Assembly (NCBI GenBank): GCA_017305665.1
Contig: JAFKKH010000007.1
Coordinates: forward strand, 62,001-126,000
Direction: 5' to 3'
DNA length: 64,000 bases
Origin: Hyphomicrobiales bacterium
Lineage (GTDB): Bacteria > Pseudomonadota > Alphaproteobacteria > Rhizobiales > Xanthobacteraceae
Below the pieces are notes generated by a model. It was not told where the DNA came from. It saw only the letters and a list, made by a program, of their open reading frames with translations, and made no database searches. Shown here piece by piece: positions 8,235 through 16,006 of the stretch. Numbering within the stretch: position 1 is the stretch's first letter; every line of letters starts with the position of its first letter. The position numbers and the translations under genes were made by a program.

Positions 8235-9197
8235 ATGACCGCACCGCTTGATCCAGCGATCGCCGAGATCATTCCAAAACTCCCGCTGCGCGATCCTCCG
8301 ACCATGACGCCGAAAAGCGCGCGGGATTCGCTTCGCGCATTGGCGGATGCACGCGCCGCCATCCCGCCGCCGCCAGTTGCGAGCGTTGCCGACATCAAGG
8401 TCAATGGAGCCTCCGGATCGCTGGACGCGCGCGTCTATCGCAATGGGCAAGGCAAAGCGCCGACCGTCGTGTTCTTCCACGGCGGTGGCTGGGTGGCCGG
8501 CGATCTCGAAACCCATGACCGACAGGCGCGACTGCTCGTCATCGAAACCGGGGCGGTTGTCATCTCCGTCGATTACCGGCGGCCGCCGGAAACGCGCTTT
8601 CCCGGCGCGTTCGAGGATTGCTTCGCCGCCATGCGCGACGTGATCGCGCGGATCGGCGAATTCGGCGGCGATCTCGCCCGTGTCGGGGTCGCCGGCGACA
8701 GCGCCGGCGGCAATCTCGCAGCAACCGTTGCACTCGCCTGCCGCGATGCCGGAATCAAGCTTGCCGGCCAGATGCTGGTCTATCCCGTTACCGATGTCGT
8801 CGGAAATTTTGCCGATGTCAAAGAGAACGCGCGATTTCCGTCACGACAGGACAACGCCGAAGGTTACTTCCTCTCCCGTGCCGTGATGGAATGGTTCACT
8901 GGTCATTATCTCGCAGACATGACTCACGGCACCGACTGGCGCGCCTCGCCGCTGCGCGCCAAAAATCTCGCCGGTGTGGCGCCGGCGGTCGTCTGCACCG
9001 CGTGGTTCGATCCATTGCGCGACGAAGGCAAGGCGTACGCCGATGCGCTCAAGGCCGCCGGCGTGCCCACGACCTATCATGACGGTCTCGGTCTTATTCA
9101 CGGCTATTTCGGACTGGGTGACGCGGCGGCCGCGGCAAAGAGCGAAGCGCAGCGCGTGCGGGCGGATTTCAAGGCACTGCTCGACCGCGGGGCTTGA
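8235..9197 (+). CDS. Alpha/beta hydrolase of the hormone-sensitive-lipase family
   Basis: The 320-residue protein has the HSL oxyanion motif HGGGW (82-86), the nucleophile elbow GDSAGGN (S156), an aspartate at D259 and a catalytic histidine at H289 (LIHGYF). The ATG at 8235 follows GGGAGG. It lies 119 bp after enamidase on the same strand, so it probably belongs to nicotinate catabolism. Candidate roles are ester or amide hydrolysis, or removal of the formyl group from 2-formylglutarate. The last is only an idea, prompted by the alpha/beta-hydrolase deformylase NicD of the Pseudomonas pathway. Confidence 0.85.
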   Translation: MTAPLDPAIAEIIPKLPLRDPPTMTPKSARDSLRALADARAAIPPPPVASVADIKVNGASGSLDARVYRNGQGKAPTVVFFHGGGWVAGDLETHDRQARLLVIETGAVVISVDYRRPPETRFPGAFEDCFAAMRDVIARIGEFGGDLARVGVAGDSAGGNLAATVALACRDAGIKLAGQMLVYPVTDVVGNFADVKENARFPSRQDNAEGYFLSRAVMEWFTGHYLADMTHGTDWRASPLRAKNLAGVAPAVVCTAWFDPLRDEGKAYADALKAAGVPTTYHDGLGLIHGYFGLGDAAAAAKSEAQRVRADFKALLDRGA

Positions 9198-9227
9198 TAC
9201 GCCGTCGAATTTTTAGAGAAAGGCTGC

Positions 9228-9707
9228 CTACCGCAACTTGTTCAGGAGCGCGACCAACGTCTCGCGCTCTCTTGCATCCAGCGGCGCCAGTGTTTCACGC
9301 GTGATCGCAAACGCATTCGGCGCAGCCTTCTCCGCCATCTGCTGGCCGGCGCGCGTCAGGCTGACAAGCAGGCGGCGGCCATCGGTCGGATCGGCACTGG
9401 TCTCGGTCAATCCACGCGCCGTCAAGCGGTCGATCACGCCCTTGATGGTGGCTACATCCATCGCGGTCAGCCGCCCAAGCTGGTTCTGCGAGCACGGGCC
9501 GACTTCCGCGAGCTTCGACAGGGCCGCCCACTGGGTCGGCGTCAGATTGTTGCCGATCGCGTTGGCAAAGATCGCGGAATGGCGCTGCGATACCTGACGC
9601 AGGATGAAGCCAACCTGCTCGTCCAGGATATAGGACAGCCTCGAGCCTCTTTTCGGCGCAGCCGTTCTGTTTGCAGTCGCAGCCTTCACGGACGGCGCCT
9701 TGGCCAT
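9228..9707 (-). CDS. MarR-family transcriptional regulator
   Basis: The 159-residue protein has a winged helix-turn-helix typical of MarR (LTPTQWAALSKLAEVGPCSQ, then TAMDVATIKGVIDRLTARGL, then the wing DPTDGRRLLVSLT). A Lys/Arg-rich N-terminal extension of about 20 residues precedes it. It is the last gene of the leftward nicotinate operon, 30 bp after livF. NicR, the nicotinate-pathway repressor of Pseudomonas putida, is also a MarR protein. This one is the most local candidate for binding the GTATAC palindromes at 6794, 17541 and 17697. The binding itself is inferred. Confidence 0.88.
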   Translation of the reverse strand: MAKAPSVKAATANRTAAPKRGSRLSYILDEQVGFILRQVSQRHSAIFANAIGNNLTPTQWAALSKLAEVGPCSQNQLGRLTAMDVATIKGVIDRLTARGLTETSADPTDGRRLLVSLTRAGQQMAEKAAPNAFAITRETLAPLDARERETLVALLNKLR

Positions 9708-9737
9708 GTCAATTCCCCTGCGATCGAATCGCTTCAG

Positions 9738-10442
9738 CTATACCGCGAGATGCGCATCGCGAATATCGGGACGCGATTCGAGCTCTTTCATGGTGCCGCT
9801 GAAACAAATACGGCCACGCTCGATGATATAAGCGCGGTCGGAGATCAGATTGGCGAAATGCAGATTCTGCTCCGACACGACGATACTGACACCTTCCTTC
9901 TTCATGGTCATGATCGCCTCGACCATCTGCTCGACGATTTTCGGCGACAGACCTTCCGACGGTTCGTCCAGCAGCACCAGCGAAGGATTTCCCATCAGGG
10001 TGCGCGCGATGGTGAGCATCTGCTGCTCGCCGCCGCTCATGCGGCCGCCGGGACGGTTGCGCATTTCGCCGAGATTCGGAAATAACGTGAATAGCTTGTC
10101 GCGCGTCCACTGCGGCGCGTTGGGACGCGGCGGCTGGCGACCAACCTCGAGATTTTCTTCCACCGTCAGGTCGGTGAAGATGCGGCGCTCCTCCGGAACG
10201 TAACCGAGCCCGCTGCGCACGATGGCATGGGTCGGTTCCGCGGACACGTCCCTGCCCTCGAACACGATCCGCCCTTCGCGCTGCTCGACAAGACCGACGA
10301 TGGAGCGGAAAGTAGTCGACTTGCCGGCGCCGTTACGGCCGAGAAGCGCGACCACTTCGCCATTCCCGACCTCGAGCGCCACGTCGAACAGGATATGCGC
10401 GGGCCCATAAAAACTGTTGAGCCCCTGAACCGAGAGCTTCAT
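9738..10442 (-). CDS. livF: Branched-chain-type ABC transporter ATPase (LivF)
   Basis: The 234-residue ATPase has Walker A GRNGAGKST, the signature MSGGEQQM and Walker B LVLLDEPSEGL, in the order and length of LivF. Its start overlaps the livG stop by 4 bp (ATGA). With livG, livHM and livK it makes a complete HAAT-family importer. The operon context suggests that nicotinate or a related pyridine carboxylate is the cargo rather than an amino acid. Confidence 0.92.
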   Translation of the reverse strand: MKLSVQGLNSFYGPAHILFDVALEVGNGEVVALLGRNGAGKSTTFRSIVGLVEQREGRIVFEGRDVSAEPTHAIVRSGLGYVPEERRIFTDLTVEENLEVGRQPPRPNAPQWTRDKLFTLFPNLGEMRNRPGGRMSGGEQQMLTIARTLMGNPSLVLLDEPSEGLSPKIVEQMVEAIMTMKKEGVSIVVSEQNLHFANLISDRAYIIERGRICFSGTMKELESRPDIRDAHLAV

Positions 10443-11230
10443 GCCGGCGCTCCATCGCGATGGCGCGCGTCATAAACCAGACCTTCGCCGAGATAGATCG
10501 CCCGCACCTGCGGATCGCGCCGCACCTCTTCCGGGACGCCCTCCGCGATCAGGCTGCCGCGATTGAGCACCAGGATACGGTCGGCGTGCTCGAACACCAC
10601 ATCCATATCATGCTCCGTGAAGAGGACGCCGATCGATTGCTCGCGCGCGATCCGCGCCGTCAGCCGCATCAGTTCGACGCGCTCGCGCGGCGCCATGCCG
10701 GCTGTCGGCTCGTCCATCAAAAGCAACTTCGGCTGGTTGGCGAGCGCAATCGCCAGTTCCAACCGCTTCAGGTCGCCATAAGCGAGCTCGCCGCAGGGCC
10801 GGTCGGCGTAGCCGTTCATGCCGACGAGATCGAGCAACCGCTCCGCTTCGTCACGAGCCAGCTTTGGCGCCGACGACCACATGTCGAACAGCCGGGAATG
10901 GTGCGAGACCAGCGCAACCTGGACATTCTCGCGCACCGTCATGGTGGGAAAGGTCGCCGTGATCTGGAAGGTGCGACCGACACCGAGCCGCCAGACCGCA
11001 CGCGGTTTCTCGCCGGTGGTATCGCGGCCCAACAGGCGCACCCGCCCGCCGCCCGGCGTGACCTGGCCATTGAGCATGTTGAAACAGGTGCTCTTGCCCG
11101 CGCCGTTCGGTCCGATGAGCGCCAGGATCTCTCCGGCGCTCAACGAGAACGACACGTCACGAACCGCATGTACCCCGCCATAGGATTTGGTGAGGCCCTC
11201 GACAACGAGTAGGACAGGCGCGGCGCTCAT
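10439..11230 (-). CDS. livG: Branched-chain-type ABC transporter ATPase (LivG)
   Basis: The 263-residue ATPase has Walker A GPNGAGKST, the LivG-typical signature ELAYGDLKRLELA and Walker B LLLMDEPTAGM, followed by the H-loop TEHDMDVVF. It overlaps livHM upstream and livF downstream by 4 bp each, so the subunits are translationally coupled. It energises the same importer as livF. Confidence 0.92.
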   Translation of the reverse strand: MSAAPVLLVVEGLTKSYGGVHAVRDVSFSLSAGEILALIGPNGAGKSTCFNMLNGQVTPGGGRVRLLGRDTTGEKPRAVWRLGVGRTFQITATFPTMTVRENVQVALVSHHSRLFDMWSSAPKLARDEAERLLDLVGMNGYADRPCGELAYGDLKRLELAIALANQPKLLLMDEPTAGMAPRERVELMRLTARIAREQSIGVLFTEHDMDVVFEHADRILVLNRGSLIAEGVPEEVRRDPQVRAIYLGEGLVYDARHRDGAPA

Positions 11231-13110
11231 TCGGCACTCTCGACACGTGAAGCAAGCATGGCGGACTTGGTTGATCGACCCCGCCGCGCCTGAAGTGTCT
11301 CGATCATGCCGACGATGCCCTTGGGCATCGCCACCACGATCAACACGATCACCGCGCCAAGCACGAGCTTGGACAGGTCGGTGTGGCTGACCAGCCAGAT
11401 GTTCAGCGCCTTGTAGACGATCGCGCCCACAATCGCTCCGGAAATCGTCTCGACTCCGCCGAGCAGCACCATGACCAGCGCATCGACCGAGAGCGAGATG
11501 CCGACGTTATCGGGAAACACGCTGCCCTTGAGAAACGCGAACAGCGCGCCGCCGATTCCCGCGGCCGTGCCGGCGATCACGAACGCCGTCCACTGGATGC
11601 GCTTGTTGTCGATGCCGATGGCTTCGCTGCGCAGCGCGGAATCGCGGGTCGCGCGCAGCGCGTAACCAAACGGCGAAAACGTCATGGCCCGAAGTGCGGC
11701 CACCACGAGCACTGCGACGCCGAGCGACAGCCAGTAGAACGCAGCCGCGCCCGAAGCCCACGCCGCCGGCCAAACGCCAAGAATGCCATTGTCACCGCCG
11801 GTGACGCTGACCCACTGGAACGCAATCGACCAGACGATCTGCGCGAAAGCCAGCGTCAGCATGGCGAAATAAACGCCGGACAGTTGCACGGCGAAGAAGC
11901 CGAACACCGCTGCGCCGAGCAGACCGAGCAGCGGCCCGATCAGCAAACAGACGATCATCGGCAGGCCTGCCATCTTGGCCAGGAACGCCACGCCATAGGC
12001 ACCGAGACCGAAATAGGCGGCGTGCCCGAACGACGCCAAGCCACCCACCGACATCAGGAAATGCAGGCTGGCGGCGAAGATGACGAAAATCGCGATCTCC
12101 GATGCAACAGTCAGTACGTACGTGCCACCGAACAACGGCAAGGCCGCTGCGACGATCAGGACACCGATCATCGCGACACGCTCGTTTGCGCTGAGCGGAC
12201 GCCATGGCTGTACCGTTAATCCCGGCGTCTTGCGCGCGGGTGCCTCCGGCTTTCCGAACAGGCCCCACGGTCGCACGATCAGCACCACGGCCATAACGAG
12301 AAAAACAAGGATGATCGAAATCTTCGGAAAGATCAGAATGCCGAACGCATTCAGTTCGGACACCAGCACCGCCGCGACAAAGGCGCCGATGATACTGCCG
12401 AGGCCGCCGATCACCACCACGACAAAGACGTCGACGATGACGCTAAGATCCATGGCGTGATTGGCGGCATCGCGTGGAATCCGCAACGCGCCGCCGAACG
12501 CAGCAAGAAAGACACCGAGCGCGAACACGCTGGTGAACAGCCACTTCTGATTGACCCCAAGCGCCGCCACCATGTCGCGATCCTGCGTGGCGGCGCGGAC
12601 CAGCACGCCCCAGCGGGTGCGCCGGAACAGCAGCCAGAGGATGCCGAGAACGATCGGACTCAGCACGATCAGAAACAGGTCGTAGGACGGCACCTGCTGG
12701 CCGAAGAAATCCACCGCGCCGCGCAAGCCCGGCGCACGGCGGCCGAGCAGATCGTCCGGCCCCCAGATCAGGATGACGAGATCCTCGATCATCAGCGTCA
12801 GCCCGAACGTCGCGAGCAACTGAAACAGCTCGGGCGAGCGATAAATCCGGCGCAGCAGGATCATTTCGATGAGGACGCCGAACACCGCGACCGCGAGCGA
12901 TGCAAGCAGGATTCCGCCCCAGAAGCCGAGGGCGCCGGACAACCGCTCCGTCAGCGTATAGGCGACAAAGGCGCCGAGCATATAGAACGCGCCGTGGGCG
13001 AAGTTGACGATCCGTGTCACACCGAAAATGATCGACAGGCCCGACGCGACCAGGAACAGCGAAGCCGCACTGGCGAGACCGGTCAGGAACTGAACGACGT
13101 AAAAGGCCAT
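11227..13110 (-). CDS. livHM: Fused branched-chain-type ABC permease (LivH-LivM)
   Basis: The 627-residue membrane protein contains a LivH domain (about residues 1-295) followed by a LivM domain (about 320-610) in one chain. The linker is short and hydrophilic and includes PEAPARKTPG. The LivM half has FASLHFLMSVGGLASFGHAAYFGLGAYG, a family signature. Separate LivH and LivM proteins are the norm in enterics; the fusion fixes their 1:1 ratio. I chose the ATG at 13110 over a TTG at 13116. A long hairpin separates it from livK. Confidence 0.9.
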   Translation of the reverse strand: MAFYVVQFLTGLASAASLFLVASGLSIIFGVTRIVNFAHGAFYMLGAFVAYTLTERLSGALGFWGGILLASLAVAVFGVLIEMILLRRIYRSPELFQLLATFGLTLMIEDLVILIWGPDDLLGRRAPGLRGAVDFFGQQVPSYDLFLIVLSPIVLGILWLLFRRTRWGVLVRAATQDRDMVAALGVNQKWLFTSVFALGVFLAAFGGALRIPRDAANHAMDLSVIVDVFVVVVIGGLGSIIGAFVAAVLVSELNAFGILIFPKISIILVFLVMAVVLIVRPWGLFGKPEAPARKTPGLTVQPWRPLSANERVAMIGVLIVAAALPLFGGTYVLTVASEIAIFVIFAASLHFLMSVGGLASFGHAAYFGLGAYGVAFLAKMAGLPMIVCLLIGPLLGLLGAAVFGFFAVQLSGVYFAMLTLAFAQIVWSIAFQWVSVTGGDNGILGVWPAAWASGAAAFYWLSLGVAVLVVAALRAMTFSPFGYALRATRDSALRSEAIGIDNKRIQWTAFVIAGTAAGIGGALFAFLKGSVFPDNVGISLSVDALVMVLLGGVETISGAIVGAIVYKALNIWLVSHTDLSKLVLGAVIVLIVVAMPKGIVGMIETLQARRGRSTKSAMLASRVESAE

Positions 13111-13130
13111 CTGCAATCCGCTTAAGAAAG

Positions 13131-13162
13131 TCTGCCGCGGACGCCCATGCGTCCGCGGCAGA
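13131..13162 (-). terminator. Intercistronic hairpin between livK and livHM
   Basis: TCTGCCGCGGACGC and its exact reverse complement form a 14-bp stem with a CCAT loop. Reading leftward, it follows the livK stop and is trailed by CTTTCTTAAG, which is only moderately T-rich. It looks like a leaky terminator or an mRNA 3' stabiliser that would make more binding protein than permease. Confidence 0.6.
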
Positions 13163-13167
13163 TCACG

Positions 13168-14385
13168 TCAGCTCTTCGGCCGAAGCTTTTCGACCTCGGC
13201 ATCGCTCGGCAGATAATCCGCACCGTTGCGATAGACCGAATCCACCATCACGCCTTTGCCGTCCTTGACCGCGGTCTTGCCGACGAAGGCACCAAGCGTG
13301 GACTGATGGTCGATCTTGCGGAAAGTGATTTCGCCGAACGGCGACGGCAGCTTGATGCCCTCAGCCGCCGCGATCAGCTTCTCCGGATCGGTGGAGTTGG
13401 CCTTCGCCAGGATCGCCGCTGCGGCCTTGATCGTCTCATAGCCGACGATCGAGCCGAGCCGCGGGTAGTCCTTGTACTTGTCCTGATAAGCCTTGAGGAA
13501 AGCCGCGTGCTCCGGCGTCTTGATATCGTACCAGGGATAGCCCGTGACGATCCAACCGGTCGGCGCCTCGTCCTTCAATGCGTCGAGATATTCAGGCTCG
13601 CCGGTGAGGAAGCTCACCACCGCGCGGTTCTTGAACAGGCCGCGGGTGTTGCCCTCGCGAACGAACTTCACGAGATCGCCGCCGAACTCCACGTTCAAGA
13701 TCGCATCCGGATTGGCCTGCGCCAGCGCCTGCACCACCGGACCGGCATCGATCTTGCCGAGCGGCGGCCACTGCGCCTCGACCCACTGAATATCGGGACG
13801 CTTTGCCGACAGCAATTTCTTGAACACGCCAACCGCCGACTGGCCGTATTCATAGTTCGGCGCAACCGTCGCCCACTTCTTGGCCGGCAGCTTGGCGGCT
13901 TCTTCCACCAGCATCGCGGCCTGCATGTAGTTCGACGGGCGCAGGCGGAAGGTATACTTGTTGCCCTTCTCCCAGGTGATCGCGTCGGTCAGCGGTTCGG
14001 CTGCAAGGAAGAACACCTTCTTCTGCTTGGCGAAGTCGCTGACGGCGAGGCCGATATTGGACAGGAACGTGCCCGCCAGCATCGCCACGCCTTCCTTCGA
14101 GACCAGTTCGTTGGCGGCGGTCTGCGCATCAGCGGGCTTGCCCGCGTCATCCTTGGAAATCACGACGAGCTTCTTGCCGTTGACGCCGCCCTTGGCGTTG
14201 ACTTCCTCGACCGCGAGTTGCCAACCCTTGCGGTACGGTTCGGTAAAGGCCGGCAGCAACGAATAGCTGTTGATCTCTCCGATCTTGATCTCGTCCTGTG
14301 CCATGGCGCCGGTTGCCGCGCTGCTGAGCATGACGCCCAGCCCCGCAGCCAACAGCCCATTCAAGAACCACTTGCCTTGTCGCAT
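13168..14385 (-). CDS. livK: ABC transporter periplasmic binding protein (LivK type)
   Basis: The 405-residue protein begins with a signal peptide ending ...ATGAMA and continues QDEIKIGEINSYSLLPAFTEPYRKGWQLAVEEVNAKGGVNGKKL, the start of a type I periplasmic binding fold. The start has GGAGGAGG upstream. It belongs to the same leftward operon as livHM-livG-livF. The ligand is probably nicotinate or a hydroxylated derivative, judged from the operon only. Confidence 0.9.
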   Translation of the reverse strand: MRQGKWFLNGLLAAGLGVMLSSAATGAMAQDEIKIGEINSYSLLPAFTEPYRKGWQLAVEEVNAKGGVNGKKLVVISKDDAGKPADAQTAANELVSKEGVAMLAGTFLSNIGLAVSDFAKQKKVFFLAAEPLTDAITWEKGNKYTFRLRPSNYMQAAMLVEEAAKLPAKKWATVAPNYEYGQSAVGVFKKLLSAKRPDIQWVEAQWPPLGKIDAGPVVQALAQANPDAILNVEFGGDLVKFVREGNTRGLFKNRAVVSFLTGEPEYLDALKDEAPTGWIVTGYPWYDIKTPEHAAFLKAYQDKYKDYPRLGSIVGYETIKAAAAILAKANSTDPEKLIAAAEGIKLPSPFGEITFRKIDHQSTLGAFVGKTAVKDGKGVMVDSVYRNGADYLPSDAEVEKLRPKS

Positions 14386-14433
14386 CCCAGTCCTCCTCCA
14401 ATGTTACCGAGAGCTGATGCCCTCTGTCGTTTG

Positions 14434-14459
14434 CTGTCCCGTCCCTCTTTACGGGACAG
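14434..14459. repeat. Stem-loop between DUF1185 gene and livK
   Basis: CTGTCCCGT and ACGGGACAG pair over 9 bp around an 8-nt loop in the 105-bp gap between the two genes. No T-run follows in the leftward direction. It may mark a processing or attenuation point between the enzyme genes and the transporter genes of the operon. Confidence 0.4.
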
Positions 14460-14490
14460 TTTCATTCACCGCCACTGCGGAACGCCGCGA

Positions 14491-15075
14491 TCAGCGCAGT
14501 CCGTCTTCTCCCTTGATTTCGTTGACGGTCAGACCACCGACTCGCGCCAACGGCCGGCCACTGTCGGTGACCGCCACGGCAACCATGATCTCATTGGCGC
14601 GGGGCGCGTCATTGATCTGCACCTCCATACCGTCAAAATGACTACGGACGAAAGCCGCGTCCTTGTGACCGAGCGGAATGTCCAGAGTGGTTCCCATGGC
14701 ACCACGTTTCTTCGACGACGGAATCAGCGCAGCTCCCTTGCTCAGAACCTTGCGCACCGGCGTCCCCATTTTCGGATGCAAGATCGCTGCCGCATGCTCG
14801 AGTTCGCCGTTCTCCCCAACTGCCGCCGCCTTGCCGTAGCTTTGCGCCTTGCTGCCGTCGATCCCAAGCGCTGCAACCGCCTTTTTGGTCAACAGATCGC
14901 CCAATTCTTCGCCAATGGCGATCAGCGGCGCGAGATCCTCGACATATTTTCCCGCGAACGGATTTTCGATTACCGCAATCGCCGCCGCGCGACGGGTCGG
15001 CGGCGAAACGTCGCGGCCAGCCTCAATCCGGGTTTCTTCGACCACAGTTACCACCTTGCGGATCACGGCACCCAT
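14491..15075 (-). CDS. DUF1185 / 'amino acid synthesis' family protein, function unknown
   Basis: The 194-residue protein belongs to the Pfam AA_synth family, recognisable from IRKVVTVVEETRIEAGRDV at the start and the ASVIENPFAG-like segment AAIAVIENPFAGKYVEDLAPL. The ATG at 15075 has AAGGAG 8 bp upstream; a GTG at 15084 would sit too close to that site. No catalytic role is established for the family. It lies between UPF0280 and the transporter in the nicotinate operon, which argues for a step or accessory function in ring reduction or in handling the C6 product. Confidence 0.8.
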   Translation of the reverse strand: MGAVIRKVVTVVEETRIEAGRDVSPPTRRAAAIAVIENPFAGKYVEDLAPLIAIGEELGDLLTKKAVAALGIDGSKAQSYGKAAAVGENGELEHAAAILHPKMGTPVRKVLSKGAALIPSSKKRGAMGTTLDIPLGHKDAAFVRSHFDGMEVQINDAPRANEIMVAVAVTDSGRPLARVGGLTVNEIKGEDGLR

Positions 15076-15094
15076 CGCGAACACTCCTTGCCCA

Positions 15095-16006
15095 TCATGC
15101 GTTCATCATCTCATGCGATCGTTCCGGCAGCACGCGACGCTGTGCCACGGCGGACACGACATCCCTGAGTGCTACCGTAACCGTCTCGCCCTGCAAATGC
15201 AGCGAAACACCATCGATCAGCCCCTCGGCGAGCAGCGCACGACCTTTGCAGGCGCCCGACTCGAGCGCGATCATGACCTCGCTCTGCGACAATGCTCCGA
15301 CATCTTGCGTCACAAGGCGAACGCCGAGGTCGCTGTCGGGCTGAAGTTCGTTCGCGGGCACGCGCGCAATTCGGGGATGCCCGGGCAGATCGACGGCATT
15401 GGCAATGACCGTGGCCGCGGCATCAGCCTGCGCCGCGGTCGACGCGAGAACCGTCACCGCATCGGCAATGCCCAAAGAGAAGCTGCGGCCGTGCGATCCG
15501 CTGGTGGCAATGCCGCGAGAGGAATCGCCAGTTTCAATGCGCGTCGTGCCGATCAGCGTCGGCCTATCGGGACGGTCCACCAGACCCACCCTGAAATATT
15601 CGCCAGACGAAAGATGCAGCGCGATGTCGCCGCCGTTGTTGACATAGGCGCGCGACAGGTTCGCTGCCTGCGTCATCGCACCCAGGATTTCCTCGGCGAC
15701 AGCACCAGCCACCGCAGCCATCGGCGTGATGAAAGTCTCGGCGCTGAACGGCGCCACTGCCGCATACATGCGCCGCGCCACAACGCCCTTCAACGCGCAT
15801 CGATCCGGATAAGCCTGCCGGCGCAACTCCGGCAGTTCGGCGCACAATTCGTCGAGCAAACCGGTGAACCGCCGCACCGCCGCTTCATAAGCCGCCTGCA
15901 CGTCCGCGTCAGCACCCTGCGCCTCCACGATCAGATCGATCGGACCGTCCTGCAGGTGCAACCGCCTGCCGTCCGCGAGCCATCCGATCTGCGGGCACTG
16001 CCTCAT
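15095..16006 (-). CDS. UPF0280 family protein, ApbE-like; possible flavin transferase
   Basis: The 303-residue protein is a UPF0280 member. Motifs shared with ApbE flavin transferases can be seen: YVNNGGDIAL (ApbE-type GGD loop, about residue 130), GIATSGSH (ATSG) and ADAAAT near the end of the helix ASTAAQADAAAT. Its start overlaps the reductase stop by 4 bp (ATGA), so the two are translated together. The E. barkeri 6-hydroxynicotinate reductase is reported to carry covalently bound flavin. I infer that this protein attaches it. The family has no proven activity that I know of. Confidence 0.82.
   Translation of the reverse strand: MRQCPQIGWLADGRRLHLQDGPIDLIVEAQGADADVQAAYEAAVRRFTGLLDELCAELPELRRQAYPDRCALKGVVARRMYAAVAPFSAETFITPMAAVAGAVAEEILGAMTQAANLSRAYVNNGGDIALHLSSGEYFRVGLVDRPDRPTLIGTTRIETGDSSRGIATSGSHGRSFSLGIADAVTVLASTAAQADAAATVIANAVDLPGHPRIARVPANELQPDSDLGVRLVTQDVGALSQSEVMIALESGACKGRALLAEGLIDGVSLHLQGETVTVALRDVVSAVAQRRVLPERSHEMMNA

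Noticed and set aside
13948-13953. Another GTATAC core
   Set aside because: It lies inside livK coding sequence and lacks the TT/AA flanks of the operator.
13147-15168. A 673-codon open frame on the plus strand
   Set aside because: It is the antisense shadow of livK and the DUF1185 gene, both of which have clear family matches and ribosome sites.
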